The position numbers and the translations under genes were made by a program. Positions 14,303 to 22,770 of a DNA stretch of 37,133 nucleotides are shown in pieces. The stretch lies in the IMG/VR virus record IMGVR_UViG_3300020281_001017, positions 1 through 37,133 of that record; one strand, 5' to 3'. The stretch is from a virus. Position 1 is the stretch's first letter. Each line of letters starts with the position of its first letter. The notes under the pieces are model-generated. The model had not been told where the DNA came from. It did no database searches and was given only the letters and a program-made list of their open reading frames with translations.

Positions 14303-14721
14303 TATAATTGACTTATCAATTCAGGTAATATTTTTTTACTTTTACCGAGTGTCTTAGCACCAGCAACTGCGTCTTTGTTTGATGTATCACCACCAACAAC
14401 TACTAGTGCGATCATACCTAAACCTTTATGTGGTGTACATTGATATAGATACACACCAGGTACTTCAAATGTAAATGAATATTCTTTATTCAACTTACTC
14501 TTTTTAGGCATTTCAAATCCATCAGGTCCTGCAATAAACTCTACATTGTGACCCTTATCTGTTGGCAACCAAGTAATTGTTTCGCCTACATCTACTCTAG
14601 ATATATCTTCAGAATAGACCATTTTAGCACCATCATCTCTTTTGTTTAGCATATCAACTGTTATATCAGCATATGCAGGTGTTGTTAATAATAAAATTAA
14701 AAATGATATTATATATTTCAT
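14302..14721 (-). CDS. Pseudoazurin-like type 1 copper protein with signal peptide, 139 aa
   Basis: Residues 1-18 (MKYIISFLILLLTTPAYA) form a clear Sec signal peptide ending in AYA. The mature part follows the pseudoazurin pattern: VDMLNKRDDGAKMVYSED, VGETITWLPTDKGHNVEFI and VPGVYLYQCTPHKGLGMIAL. The copper ligands would be His58, Cys95, His98 and Met103, all present. It would be a periplasmic single-electron carrier delivering electrons to a terminal oxidase or nitrite/N2O reductase of the host; which one cannot be told. The C-terminal tail (~111-139) is longer than needed and charged. A strong AAGGAG precedes ATG 14721. It is a host-derived auxiliary metabolic gene, by inference. Confidence 0.88.
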   Translation of the reverse strand: MKYIISFLILLLTTPAYADITVDMLNKRDDGAKMVYSEDISRVDVGETITWLPTDKGHNVEFIAGPDGFEMPKKSKLNKEYSFTFEVPGVYLYQCTPHKGLGMIALVVVGGDTSNKDAVAGAKTLGKSKKILPELISQL

Positions 14722-14730
14722 ATTTACTCC

Positions 14731-16128
14731 TTATATTTTAAAATCTGAAAATTTGTTTAATCTTTTTGCCGTCTCTGTATTATCGAATACAGACTTTTCT
14801 GGTTCGTCTTGTTGATTAGCGTCAACCATATCTTCTTGGGCAGCCTGTTCTACATCATAAATTCTCATCTTAGAACGATCAACACCTAGCATAAACTTAC
14901 GATTTATTGTAGGATCATTATATCTGTTCTTTAATTGTTTTACAAGAAACTGATTTTTCTTTTCTAGTTCTTCAGTAGATATTATGGCAAACATAAAGTC
15001 AGCAGTTGCCGGCAGCCCAAAACTTTCTGAAGTATCTTCAAGACCAATATCGGTACTTGCATAACCAGTTCTTGTAGTTTGTGTTGCAGAAAAAATAGGT
15101 AGATCAAATTCTACTGCAAGACCTCTAAGTTCTTCAGCAATAGACTTGACGATTGTATAAGAGTTAGCAGATGAACCTGCCTTTAGTCTAGATGATACAC
15201 ATAGATTTAAATAATCAATATAGATAACATCTGGTTTAAAACTTTTCTTGATTGCAAGTTCATTAAGTAATACTTTAAAATGACCTGCGTGAGCAGAGGC
15301 AGTAGGATATTCTTTGATAATTAATTTGCCTTGAGTTTTTTCTTCTAATCTTTTAATCTTATCCTGATACATCAACTTAGGTAGTTCAGGCAAATCACTC
15401 ATAGCAACATTCAAAAGATTAGAGTCAATTCTTTCAGCAATTCTTTCTTCAGCCATCTCTAAAGTAATATACAATACATTCTTGCCTTGTAATAAATTTG
15501 CAGCTGCAAGATGACACATAAACAAAGTCTTACCAACACCAGTGCCTGCAAGAGCAATATTCAAAGTCTTTGTAGGAACACCACCTCTAGTGATACGATT
15601 CATAAAGTCTAAATCAAATTCAATTCTTTCCTCTTTCTTATGGTAGAAATCGTATCGTTCAGTAGACTCAGGAATATAATCGTGACCGATCTTCTCATCA
15701 AAAGATACTGACAAGGCATTAGATAAAAGTTCAGGTAAGAATTCAGGTGTATGTTTTTTATCTTTGCCATCTAGTATCTGAATACCATCCATGATAGCAT
15801 TATGTATGGCACGATCTTTACAAAACTTTTCAGTAGTTGATATTAACCACTCTAAATTAATTTCTTCTTTTTGAAATGTAGCGATTGTACTAGTGATGTT
15901 TTGAAACTCAGAATCATTAATATCTTTTCTGCCATTCAATTCTATAGCAAGAGTTTCATTGGTAGGTTGTGCGTTATATTTTTCATAGAATAAAGCAATC
16001 TCTCTAAAGATTAACTTCTCTAATCTATCTGAAAAATATTCTTCTTTAAGAAATGGCAACACTTTTCTAGCATACTGTTCAGTATGTATTAAGTGCTTAA
16101 GTGCTGTTCTTTCAATTCTCTCTTCCAT
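14731..16128 (-). CDS. 41: Replicative DNA helicase, T4 gp41 / DnaB-like, 465 aa
   Basis: The N-terminal helical primase-interaction domain (1-150) is followed by a RecA-fold ATPase. Walker A AGTGVGKT is at 194-201, then ITLEMAEERIAERID, Walker B-type DVIYIDYLNL near 295, FSATQTTRTGY as the sensor region, and VKQLKNRYNDPTINRKF with the arginine finger. The length (465 aa) matches T4 gp41 (about 475 aa). It would be the hexameric 5'-3' helicase at the phage fork. It overlaps the 102-aa gene upstream by 17 bp, which is in turn overlapped with uvsX, so the three form one operon. Confidence 0.93.
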   Translation of the reverse strand: MEERIERTALKHLIHTEQYARKVLPFLKEEYFSDRLEKLIFREIALFYEKYNAQPTNETLAIELNGRKDINDSEFQNITSTIATFQKEEINLEWLISTTEKFCKDRAIHNAIMDGIQILDGKDKKHTPEFLPELLSNALSVSFDEKIGHDYIPESTERYDFYHKKEERIEFDLDFMNRITRGGVPTKTLNIALAGTGVGKTLFMCHLAAANLLQGKNVLYITLEMAEERIAERIDSNLLNVAMSDLPELPKLMYQDKIKRLEEKTQGKLIIKEYPTASAHAGHFKVLLNELAIKKSFKPDVIYIDYLNLCVSSRLKAGSSANSYTIVKSIAEELRGLAVEFDLPIFSATQTTRTGYASTDIGLEDTSESFGLPATADFMFAIISTEELEKKNQFLVKQLKNRYNDPTINRKFMLGVDRSKMRIYDVEQAAQEDMVDANQQDEPEKSVFDNTETAKRLNKFSDFKI

Positions 16129-16420
16129 TCAACTCCTGATCCATTACGGTTATTAAGATATCTCCGATATGATTTATAAATTCTTGACTATCTGTATCGG
16201 CATCTATAAAATTTTTATCTACTGTATAATCGAACTTCATAGGTAAATTACCATTCTCATCTTCTTCTTTTGCGAATTGTACATTACCATAATGATATAT
16301 TATATCACAATAAGGGCCGCTGGTCAACTTAATTGAGGCATATTCCTTGTCAGGTCTTTCAACAAACACATAATCGACTTCGTGTTTAGGTAGACTCTGC
16401 TTCTTCTGCTTCGATACCAT
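16112..16420 (-). CDS. Conserved small protein between uvsX and helicase, 102 aa
   Basis: The ATG at 16420 lies inside uvsX (35-bp overlap). The protein has [52 protein letters not shown] and [20 protein letters not shown]. This looks like a small beta-rich fold with an acidic C-terminal helix. Similar short genes sit in this place in marine T4-like phages, as I recall, without a function. An alternative start at the GTG in the DYVFVE segment would shorten it and cannot be excluded. It is likely a replication or recombination accessory, by position only. Confidence 0.7.
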   Translation of the reverse strand: MVSKQKKQSLPKHEVDYVFVERPDKEYASIKLTSGPYCDIIYHYGNVQFAKEEDENGNLPMKFDYTVDKNFIDADTDSQEFINHIGDILITVMDQELNGREN

Positions 16421-17426
16421 ATTTAAATTCTTTGGCCGCAGCCTTATCTAATTGTTCTAAGATTTCTTTAGTAAAATATTTCTCTGGATCAGAGTTAATT
16501 GTTTTTTGATACTGTTTAGTACCATCTGGTAATTCTATTCTTGTAGATACTTGTTTGAAAATATTATGTTTCAATGCAAGGTCAACTAAACCGTAGTGTT
16601 TATCTAAACCTTTGTCATAAGTTAATCTTACATCAACCATTTTATTTTCTTTTGTAAGTCTTGATTTTTGATTTTTACAATGAATTATATTACCTATAAT
16701 TTCTGTCCCATCTTTTTCTTTTCTTTTAGAAAGATAGACGATAGAACTGGCTGCATATTTCAAACCAGAACCACCGCCCATCTCTTTAGTTGGGAACATA
16801 GAACCAACCACATCATATGTATGGTTAGTAATAATAAGGGGAACTTGAGCCTTGCCTAATTTCAATGTTAAAACTCTAAATGCAGCCTTAACAATCTGGG
16901 CTCTTGTCATATCTCTTGTCTCTTTACCTGCTTCAGTATCTTCCATCTCTTTCGTTGTTGATAACATACCAAGACTATCTAAAACTAATAACATAGGTTT
17001 TCTATCAGCAGGATCTTGTTCAATATATCTATCTAATACTTTAATTGCCTGGTGTCTAAATTCTTGTACTGTGGTTACAGGCATAATAATCATACGAGAG
17101 GAATCAATACCTCTATCTTCAATCATATCTTTTGTTAGTGCAGATTCACTTTCAAAGTAGATAACACCAGCATCTGGATTTTCTTTTAAGAAGTTGTCAA
17201 CTACACCCAATACAAAGAAAGTTTTACCTGTAGCACTCTCACCAGCAAGGGCAGTAATTTTATTAGCAGGTAAACCACCGTGAATGGTACCTGATAGTAG
17301 TCCATTAAATATATAACTTCCAGTATCTATAAAGTTTGAGACATCACCTGCCTCAACACCCTCAGATACTATACTGGCATATTCGTTACCAGTATCTTTA
17401 ATAATTTGTTTGAAAAAATCTGACAT
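16386..17426 (-). CDS. uvsX: RecA-like recombinase UvsX, 346 aa
   Basis: This is the strand-exchange protein of T4-like recombination-dependent replication. Walker A GESATGKT is at 62-69, followed by [20 protein letters not shown] (the catalytic Glu region), [20 protein letters not shown] as Walker B, then [20 protein letters not shown] and a [16 protein letters not shown] segment with the L2/DNA-binding region. The C-terminus is acidic (IEAEEAEST), as in UvsX. It is preceded by a sigma70-like promoter and a late-type box in the short gap upstream. Downstream genes are coupled to it. The family call is certain from motifs and context with gp41. Confidence 0.93.
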   Translation of the reverse strand: MSDFFKQIIKDTGNEYASIVSEGVEAGDVSNFIDTGSYIFNGLLSGTIHGGLPANKITALAGESATGKTFFVLGVVDNFLKENPDAGVIYFESESALTKDMIEDRGIDSSRMIIMPVTTVQEFRHQAIKVLDRYIEQDPADRKPMLLVLDSLGMLSTTKEMEDTEAGKETRDMTRAQIVKAAFRVLTLKLGKAQVPLIITNHTYDVVGSMFPTKEMGGGSGLKYAASSIVYLSKRKEKDGTEIIGNIIHCKNQKSRLTKENKMVDVRLTYDKGLDKHYGLVDLALKHNIFKQVSTRIELPDGTKQYQKTINSDPEKYFTKEILEQLDKAAAKEFKYGIEAEEAEST

Positions 17427-17448
17427 AGTTCTTCACTCCGATAATAAT

Positions 17449-17476
17449 ATTATAACACTTTTATTTATAATTGCAA
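17449..17476 (-). promoter_or_regulatory. Sigma70-like promoter with embedded late box, upstream of uvsX
   Basis: On the minus strand TTGCAA (17471-17476) and TATAAT (17449-17454) are 16 bp apart, ending 23 bp before the uvsX ATG. An exact T4-late-like TATAAATA (17462-17469) lies inside the spacer. The gene may therefore be transcribed both early by host-type RNA polymerase and late. GGAG near the ATG is the ribosome binding site. Confidence 0.65.
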
Positions 17477-17482
17477 GCATAA

Positions 17483-18772
17483 TTAAGCAAAAAAATTCTC
17501 TAATGTTCCTTTTCTAGAATCTCTAAATAAATCAAAATCTTTATCACCAAAACACCAGACATTTTCTATGAACATTTTATTCATAAAATCTGCTTTTTCT
17601 TTTTCATCTTTGAATAATTTGTCTGACTTTGGCCTTTGCATTATTCTCATACCTATTTGACCTATAAATTTATCTTTCAAATGGTTTACTAATTCATCAC
17701 TTGACCTATATCTTTTGCTTTTGATCTTTGGATCCATAATATTGCAAAACATAAATCTAGATACACTCATACTTTTTTCTGCAACAGGTAAGTAAAAATC
17801 ATCTCGCCATTTTTCATATTCATCAAATTTAAACCAAGATTGATTTTCTTCTTTCTCACCACCTTTATTATATTCTTCAGTAGAAAAATAAGGTGGACTT
17901 GTAAATGCAACATCTATATCTGGTAGTTCATCATATGGTAAATCTTCAGCACCACAATTCCATATTTTTACTTTTTTAGGTTTACTTAATAATCTATTGT
18001 ATCTATCAATCTGTTCTGTATATCTCATATAAGTATTTGGATTAGGATCGCAACCATAGTATTCTTCAGCATTACTAGCAAAGAAACCTGCAAGTCTATC
18101 ACCCCAGCCACAACTCGTATCTAATACTCTCTTTGCGTCTGTCATTTCATACACACACTTAGCAACAATAGGTTTAAATTGTGTTGCAATATATGTACCT
18201 AATCTAAATGCAGATAGATAACTTGCCTCATCTAGTTTACCACCTCTTAGTTCTTCTTTACCTTCAACCATAACTTTCTTAACACCATTGATACCTCGCC
18301 ATATAGGACCAAAACACTTCCAGATATCTTTTGCAGTACCATTTTGCCAAACTTCTAATGGTGCTCTAAACCCATAACTTGAGCAAGCCAACCTCAAATC
18401 TTGATGAAAATAATTACTCACATTATTGAATGTACTCGGTGCGTCTATGATACCTAATCCATATTTGCTAAATGGATATTCAAGATCATCATACTTTTCA
18501 AAGATTTCTTTTTCTACTTGCTCAATAGGTGAGCAATAGGTACTATAATCAGCCTTCTTTAGGGATGAGAAGGTCGACCTCATATCTTCATCTGATATTG
18601 GTTTGAGCGGAAACTTAGGTCTTACTTTAGCAATATATTCTGATAGTGTCCAACGAAAGATATCTTTCCCAAATTCGTTAGTATATCTATCGAATGACTG
18701 ATTGTCTAAGATAGGTAGATTCACCTCGTTAGCGTGTGATTCTAGGCGTTTAAATAGTGTTTCATTAAGCAT
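17483..18772 (-). CDS. DNA methyltransferase, SPPY type, 429 aa
   Basis: This is an amino-methyltransferase of the beta-like class. The SAM-binding motif DTSCGWGDRLAGF is at 218-230, then YYGCDPNPNTYMRYTEQ with the acidic ribose residue, and the catalytic motif TSPPYF at 291-296. The ~200-residue N-terminal region has no endonuclease motif and probably holds substrate recognition. The S/DPPY motif indicates N6-adenine or N4-cytosine methylation of DNA. A second, shorter paralogue lies at 35287-36384. The ATG at 18772 overlaps the stop of a nucleosidase gene by 8 bp, so the two are probably co-translated; that enzyme could remove the SAH product. Its likely role is protection from host restriction, by inference. 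Confidence 0.87.
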   Translation of the reverse strand: MLNETLFKRLESHANEVNLPILDNQSFDRYTNEFGKDIFRWTLSEYIAKVRPKFPLKPISDEDMRSTFSSLKKADYSTYCSPIEQVEKEIFEKYDDLEYPFSKYGLGIIDAPSTFNNVSNYFHQDLRLACSSYGFRAPLEVWQNGTAKDIWKCFGPIWRGINGVKKVMVEGKEELRGGKLDEASYLSAFRLGTYIATQFKPIVAKCVYEMTDAKRVLDTSCGWGDRLAGFFASNAEEYYGCDPNPNTYMRYTEQIDRYNRLLSKPKKVKIWNCGAEDLPYDELPDIDVAFTSPPYFSTEEYNKGGEKEENQSWFKFDEYEKWRDDFYLPVAEKSMSVSRFMFCNIMDPKIKSKRYRSSDELVNHLKDKFIGQIGMRIMQRPKSDKLFKDEKEKADFMNKMFIENVWCFGDKDFDLFRDSRKGTLENFFA

Positions 18773-19310
18773 TTAATCTCATTCTCGCTACAAATAGTTC
18801 TACACCTTTTCTACAATTTTCTTGCCATTGTTTTGCATCTCCGTCATCAGAAATGTATTTAAAACATCTAAAAGGAATATTGTATGTTTCACAAACAGAT
18901 GCCAAAGCATATGCCTCCATATCTGCTACATCATACTCTTCGGTAAATTGTGTGTCACCCTCCCAAAAGTTATCTCCTGTGGCACAAACTAAATCTCCTT
19001 TGCCACCATTAATCGTACCTTTACCAAAAGGTGTTTGATAATTTTCAAATCCTAGTTGGGTCACATTCATATCTCTTTGTATATAACTACCAATCTCATA
19101 TAATTCGCCAACTTGCACTCTATTAGAACACTTGGCTGCTGTGCCATAATTAATTACAATATCAGGCAACATAGGTTTTCTGCCATCCCACATTACTATC
19201 TTTTCTGTCAATACTCTAGTGGCATTTATTTTACCTACACCAGTTAGTGTTACCTCATACGGCATACCTTGTACTTCTTCTGGTAGTGCTGCTACTAATA
19301 ATATTCTCAT
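18765..19310 (-). CDS. MTA/SAH nucleosidase-like (PNP/UDP family) enzyme, 181 aa
   Basis: The fold is that of purine nucleoside phosphorylase/5'-methylthioadenosine-S-adenosylhomocysteine nucleosidases: the short N-terminus MRILLVAALPEEVQG, TLTGVGKINATRVL, IVINYGTAAKCS, then YDVADMEAYALASVCETYNI with DME at 130-132 (the ribose-binding Glu) and FKYISDDGDAKQW with the catalytic Asp around 155-156. It is shorter than typical MTAN (~230 aa), missing much of the middle. ATGA couples it to thyX upstream and it overlaps the DNA methyltransferase downstream. Cleaving SAH or a nucleoside is the expected reaction; which one is not certain. Confidence 0.82.
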   Translation of the reverse strand: MRILLVAALPEEVQGMPYEVTLTGVGKINATRVLTEKIVMWDGRKPMLPDIVINYGTAAKCSNRVQVGELYEIGSYIQRDMNVTQLGFENYQTPFGKGTINGGKGDLVCATGDNFWEGDTQFTEEYDVADMEAYALASVCETYNIPFRCFKYISDDGDAKQWQENCRKGVELFVARMRLNA

Positions 19311-19963
19311 ACGGCGTTAATTGATTCTACTCCTGTTGTTGGGCAAAGATACTTCCAAGATATAGGAAAACCATTACTTAAAAATGAATTCATACTTTCA
19401 GTTACCTGTCTAGTTTCTTCTTGAACATCTGGTTTATTTCTAAGATTACAAACTCTAGCAAATGCATATAAACTACCACTCCATATCCACTCAGTCATCA
19501 TACTTTGAGGTAATACTGCTCTTGCCTGTTCAGGTGCGATACCTTCTTTTATCATTCTATTATATAAACCTATACTTTTTTCTATACACATATCATATTC
19601 AAATTTCATTTCTGTTGACATTTTTATATCACCTGAAGAGCCTTGTTTTGAGTTCTTAGGTCTACCACGCCATCTATCTATCTTATATACTTTAGGTACA
19701 TAGTCAACATATCTTCTAGATACTTCATTCCACGCAAGGCCAACTTGGTGTTTTACTAATTGTCTTGCAACAAATATAGGTGCTTCTATTCTAAAAGAAG
19801 CAAAAGCGTGTGCAAATGGCGACCAATGATTATGTTCTGCTAAATACTTAATTAGTTTTTCATCTTTATTATCAAACTCCTCAGATACTTTATTATAAGA
19901 AACTCTAGCAGCATTAACAACCGATAAATCTGATCCCATAATTCTTATAACTTCTACTCTCAT
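19307..19963 (-). CDS. thyX: Flavin-dependent thymidylate synthase, 218 aa
   Basis: ThyX converts dUMP to dTMP using methylene-tetrahydrofolate, FAD and NADPH. The family core is visible: VVNAARVSYNK, NHWSPFAHAFASFRIEAPIF and VARQLVKHQVGLAWNEVSRR-Y. The last is a variant of the ThyX motif RHRxxSxxxxSxR, with K-H-Q and one extra residue before NE. Later come APEQARAVLPQSMMTEWIWS and LRNKPDVQEETRQVTESM. The length fits the family (~220-250 aa). ATG forms ATGA with the stop of the 65-aa membrane protein. It supports dTTP supply in an AT-rich phage. Confidence 0.93.
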   Translation of the reverse strand: MRVEVIRIMGSDLSVVNAARVSYNKVSEEFDNKDEKLIKYLAEHNHWSPFAHAFASFRIEAPIFVARQLVKHQVGLAWNEVSRRYVDYVPKVYKIDRWRGRPKNSKQGSSGDIKMSTEMKFEYDMCIEKSIGLYNRMIKEGIAPEQARAVLPQSMMTEWIWSGSLYAFARVCNLRNKPDVQEETRQVTESMNSFLSNGFPISWKYLCPTTGVESINAV

Positions 19964-20157
19964 ATTCTTCTTCTCCTAAAAAATCTTCTCCATAGTGCTG
20001 ATCTTGTCATTGATACAGCCGTAAATATTAATGCAATCTGTATATTCTCAAATATTGTAGGATGTAAATCAAATAAAGGAAATATTGTAATCTGTATTAT
20101 GATAGATAAAAAGAAACCACTACCTACATCAATTATACTTTCTAATACATCATTCAT
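19960..20157 (-). CDS. Small two-helix membrane protein, DUF7220-like, 65 aa
   Basis: The start at ATG 20157 forms ATGA with the stop of a 27-aa zinc-ribbon peptide. The protein MNDVLESIIDVGSGFFLSII followed by QITIFPLFDLHPTIFENIQI and IFTAVSMTRSALWRRFFRRR has two hydrophobic helices and a basic end. It matches a short phage and prophage membrane family (I recall it as DUF7220) with the FPLF and FTAVSxxRS-xxxRR hallmarks. The topology is probably N- and C-termini in the cytoplasm. The function is unknown. Confidence 0.75.
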   Translation of the reverse strand: MNDVLESIIDVGSGFFLSIIIQITIFPLFDLHPTIFENIQIALIFTAVSMTRSALWRRFFRRRRI

Positions 20158-20237
20158 CTTAAAAATACTCCACAATGTAAACAGAACCATCCGTTTCTTA
20201 TATGTTTAAATCCACATCTATTACAAATGATAATCAT
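20154..20237 (-). CDS. 27-aa zinc-ribbon microprotein
   Basis: From ATG 20237 to TGA 20154 the peptide starts MIIICNRCGF and contains C-x2-C (5,8) and C-x2-C (19,22) with only ten residues between, a minimal zinc ribbon. GGTGAG stands five bases before the ATG. The ATG lies 5 bp after the gp43 stop and the stop overlaps the next ATG (ATGA). The four-Cys pattern in an otherwise empty 80-bp gap, with coupling, makes a real gene likely. A target or partner is unknown. Confidence 0.6.
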   Translation of the reverse strand: MIIICNRCGFKHIRNGWFCLHCGVFLR

Positions 20238-20242
20238 ATTAC

Positions 20243-22735
20243 TCACCCGAAAAAACTTTCTAAACTTGCCTGTCTTTCAAAGGACCAGCCAATTGCGTTG
20301 ACTATAAATCTTAGTGGATCTAAGAATGATTTTTCAAACTGTTCATCATAATCAATGTAATTTTTTAAATTAAACTCTCTAGGTAATCTTGTTGGGAAAG
20401 AAACAACATTATCTTTTAATGGATTAGGCATTCTTAATGAAACAAACTTTATCTTATCACCCTCTTTTATAGTCTCATACTTATTTAGCAATTTACTATC
20501 TTGTCTTAAATTAAGATTGTAAAGTAAAGCACCTTTTACATGGCGAGGAGTACTCTTTTTATATACTGTGGTATTATCTTGATATTTTAAAAGACCATTT
20601 ACACTACGAGGATGAGCAATTTCTTCGATAGGTAATTTATTAAATTCATCTCTAAAGTTATCAATAAATTCTATCAATGCAGCCTCATCTTTTGTCATAA
20701 TAACTTTTAGTGCCTCTTTAATTTTTTCTCTACACGCCTTAGGTGTTGATGACTTAACTGCCTCAATACCCATAATCTTTAGTTTAGGTTCGTCATAATC
20801 AACGCCTTCAGAATTGTAAACATTTAAAATATATCTTTTCTTAGCAGTCCAAATACCTTTGTTGGCAATCACTTCTTTATCCATCACCATCTTTTGTTTA
20901 TAAGCGTGAGTATAGTCTGCCAACTCTTGATACTTTTCATCAATGAAAGGTTTTAGTTTTTGATCACAAAACTTATCTAGTATTTTTACAGTCTTTTTTA
21001 TATCATCACCTAGACCCATTTTCTTTACAACATCGCCCATACGAATATAAATTGAATCTGTATCTGAGGCAACAACATAATCTACCTTTTCAGTTTTCAA
21101 TAACTGATTAAGATATTCATTGACACGCCTTTGAATATAGCGAATAGAATATTGACCTGCAAGAGTAATACCTTCGGCCTGCCTTACATCATAATATCTA
21201 CAATACTTGTTGCCGATAGCACCATAGGCACTATTAAGAGCAATCTTTCTTGCCATCTGAATGTTATTATACTTAGAAATATTATTAACAATAGATTTAT
21301 TACCTTTATCTTTTTGTAGTTTCTTTTGTTCTGCAATCATCAACTTTTTATACTTACTTCTATCTGTATAATATTTCTCCATCAACTCGCCTAGAAACCC
21401 AGGTCTGTCGGTTCTAAATATCGCACCGTTTGGTGTCATAGTTCTTTTTTCAAACTTAGAAAAATCAACCTCACGATCAAGCATTCTATCTACACTTGCA
21501 AGTTCAGGTTGAAAACCTATGATAGTTTCAGGCGATATATTATACTGCATAATTAAGTGTGGATACAAACTATTCAGATCATAACTAACAATCCAGTCGT
21601 GAAATCCTATAATAGGATCTTTTACATATGCACCTTCATAACCACGAGCACCTTCGTGTTCTTCTTTTTGTGGAACAACAATACCTTTATCTTTTAGGAA
21701 GTTAAATATAATTGCATCCCACATTGTAACCTGTTGGAATACTTCTTGAAAGTTTACCTTTGCCTCATAGGCCATAGTCAAATGTAATTCAATCAGTTTC
21801 ATTTTATCTTCTAGTCTGTCAACTAATTCTACATCTTGAATATTATAATCTACAAATGATTGATAGTCCTTGGTGTACCAGTCTTTGAAACTATCATAAG
21901 GGTTATCATCTTTATACTCACCGAGTTCTACACCAGCAATAAAGTTAAGACGATAACTTTCTTGTTTTGAATAAGTATATTTCTTATACAAATCTAGATA
22001 GTCTAAGGTTGACACACCAAGAATGTCATAATGTTGAATCTCACCACCAAATTGTTTGTTTTGAGATTTTGATTCTACAATACCCCAAGGACTTAATTTA
22101 GCAGATTGATCTTCACCCATTAAATAGTTAATACGATTTATTAGATAAGTCATATCAAAAAACTTACAGTTCCAACCTGTGATAATATCAGGATCATATT
22201 CTTGCCAGAATTTAATAAATGCCTCCAACAATTCCTGTTCGGTTGTAAAGTTTAGATATGTTACCTTCTCATTATCATTTTTATATTCGCCGATGCCGAA
22301 TACGATAATATCTTTTGTTGAATGAGATTTTACAGTAATACAAATTAATGGTTCGATTGCAGTTTTAGGATCAGGAAAACCATTCTCACAAGCAGTCTCA
22401 ATATCAATCGTAATCATATTGAGTTTAGATATATCCCAATCTATATTACCTTTAAATTCGTCTGATATGAAAGCGTGTTGATGTCTAGTATTACCAAAGT
22501 ATTCAAACCCGGTCACACCATCATACTGTTTTAACCATTCTCTTTGCTCATAAGTGCTATCGAAATGTATTCTCTCACACGGCCTGCCGTCAAGAGTTTT
22601 ATACTTAGTTTCTTTTTTTACTGGAATGAATAGAGATGGTTTATAATTAATTCTTTTTTGAATTCTTTTACCGTTAACTATGGCACGAACCAAAAGACGA
22701 CCACGGTGTGGTATAACGGATGTGTAGAACTTCAT
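20243..22735 (-). CDS. 43: Family B DNA polymerase, T4 gp43-like, 830 aa
   Basis: This is the phage replicative polymerase with 3'-5' exonuclease. Exo I DIE is at 111-113 (MITIDIETACENG), Exo II NCKFFD at 189-194 and Exo III YNIQD at 297-301. Polymerase motif A DLNSLYP is at 386-392, motif B K497-IALNSAYGAIGNKY to 511, and motif C SDTDS at 557-561. The C-terminus ERQASLESFFG ends in a clamp-binding-like motif (xLxSFF), consistent with use of gp45. The length is slightly less than T4 gp43 (898 aa). It is driven by a near-consensus sigma70 promoter directly upstream. It is the last of the gp45-44-62-regA-43 cassette, into which several accessory genes are inserted. Confidence 0.96.
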   Translation of the reverse strand: MKFYTSVIPHRGRLLVRAIVNGKRIQKRINYKPSLFIPVKKETKYKTLDGRPCERIHFDSTYEQREWLKQYDGVTGFEYFGNTRHQHAFISDEFKGNIDWDISKLNMITIDIETACENGFPDPKTAIEPLICITVKSHSTKDIIVFGIGEYKNDNEKVTYLNFTTEQELLEAFIKFWQEYDPDIITGWNCKFFDMTYLINRINYLMGEDQSAKLSPWGIVESKSQNKQFGGEIQHYDILGVSTLDYLDLYKKYTYSKQESYRLNFIAGVELGEYKDDNPYDSFKDWYTKDYQSFVDYNIQDVELVDRLEDKMKLIELHLTMAYEAKVNFQEVFQQVTMWDAIIFNFLKDKGIVVPQKEEHEGARGYEGAYVKDPIIGFHDWIVSYDLNSLYPHLIMQYNISPETIIGFQPELASVDRMLDREVDFSKFEKRTMTPNGAIFRTDRPGFLGELMEKYYTDRSKYKKLMIAEQKKLQKDKGNKSIVNNISKYNNIQMARKIALNSAYGAIGNKYCRYYDVRQAEGITLAGQYSIRYIQRRVNEYLNQLLKTEKVDYVVASDTDSIYIRMGDVVKKMGLGDDIKKTVKILDKFCDQKLKPFIDEKYQELADYTHAYKQKMVMDKEVIANKGIWTAKKRYILNVYNSEGVDYDEPKLKIMGIEAVKSSTPKACREKIKEALKVIMTKDEAALIEFIDNFRDEFNKLPIEEIAHPRSVNGLLKYQDNTTVYKKSTPRHVKGALLYNLNLRQDSKLLNKYETIKEGDKIKFVSLRMPNPLKDNVVSFPTRLPREFNLKNYIDYDEQFEKSFLDPLRFIVNAIGWSFERQASLESFFG

Positions 22736-22741
22736 AATTTT

Positions 22742-22770
22742 ATTATAACAAATTTAAATTGGTTAGTCAA
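22742..22770 (-). promoter_or_regulatory. Near-consensus sigma70 promoter of gp43
   Basis: Minus-strand TTGACT (22765-22770) and TATAAT (22742-22747) are separated by 17 bp. The -10 box ends 7 bp before the polymerase ATG, so the mRNA would be leaderless or nearly so. The -35 overlaps the end of the TauD-like gene (GAC TAA). The same GCTTGACT/17/TATAAT form is found upstream of the metallopeptidase gene at 30443-30471. Confidence 0.75.
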
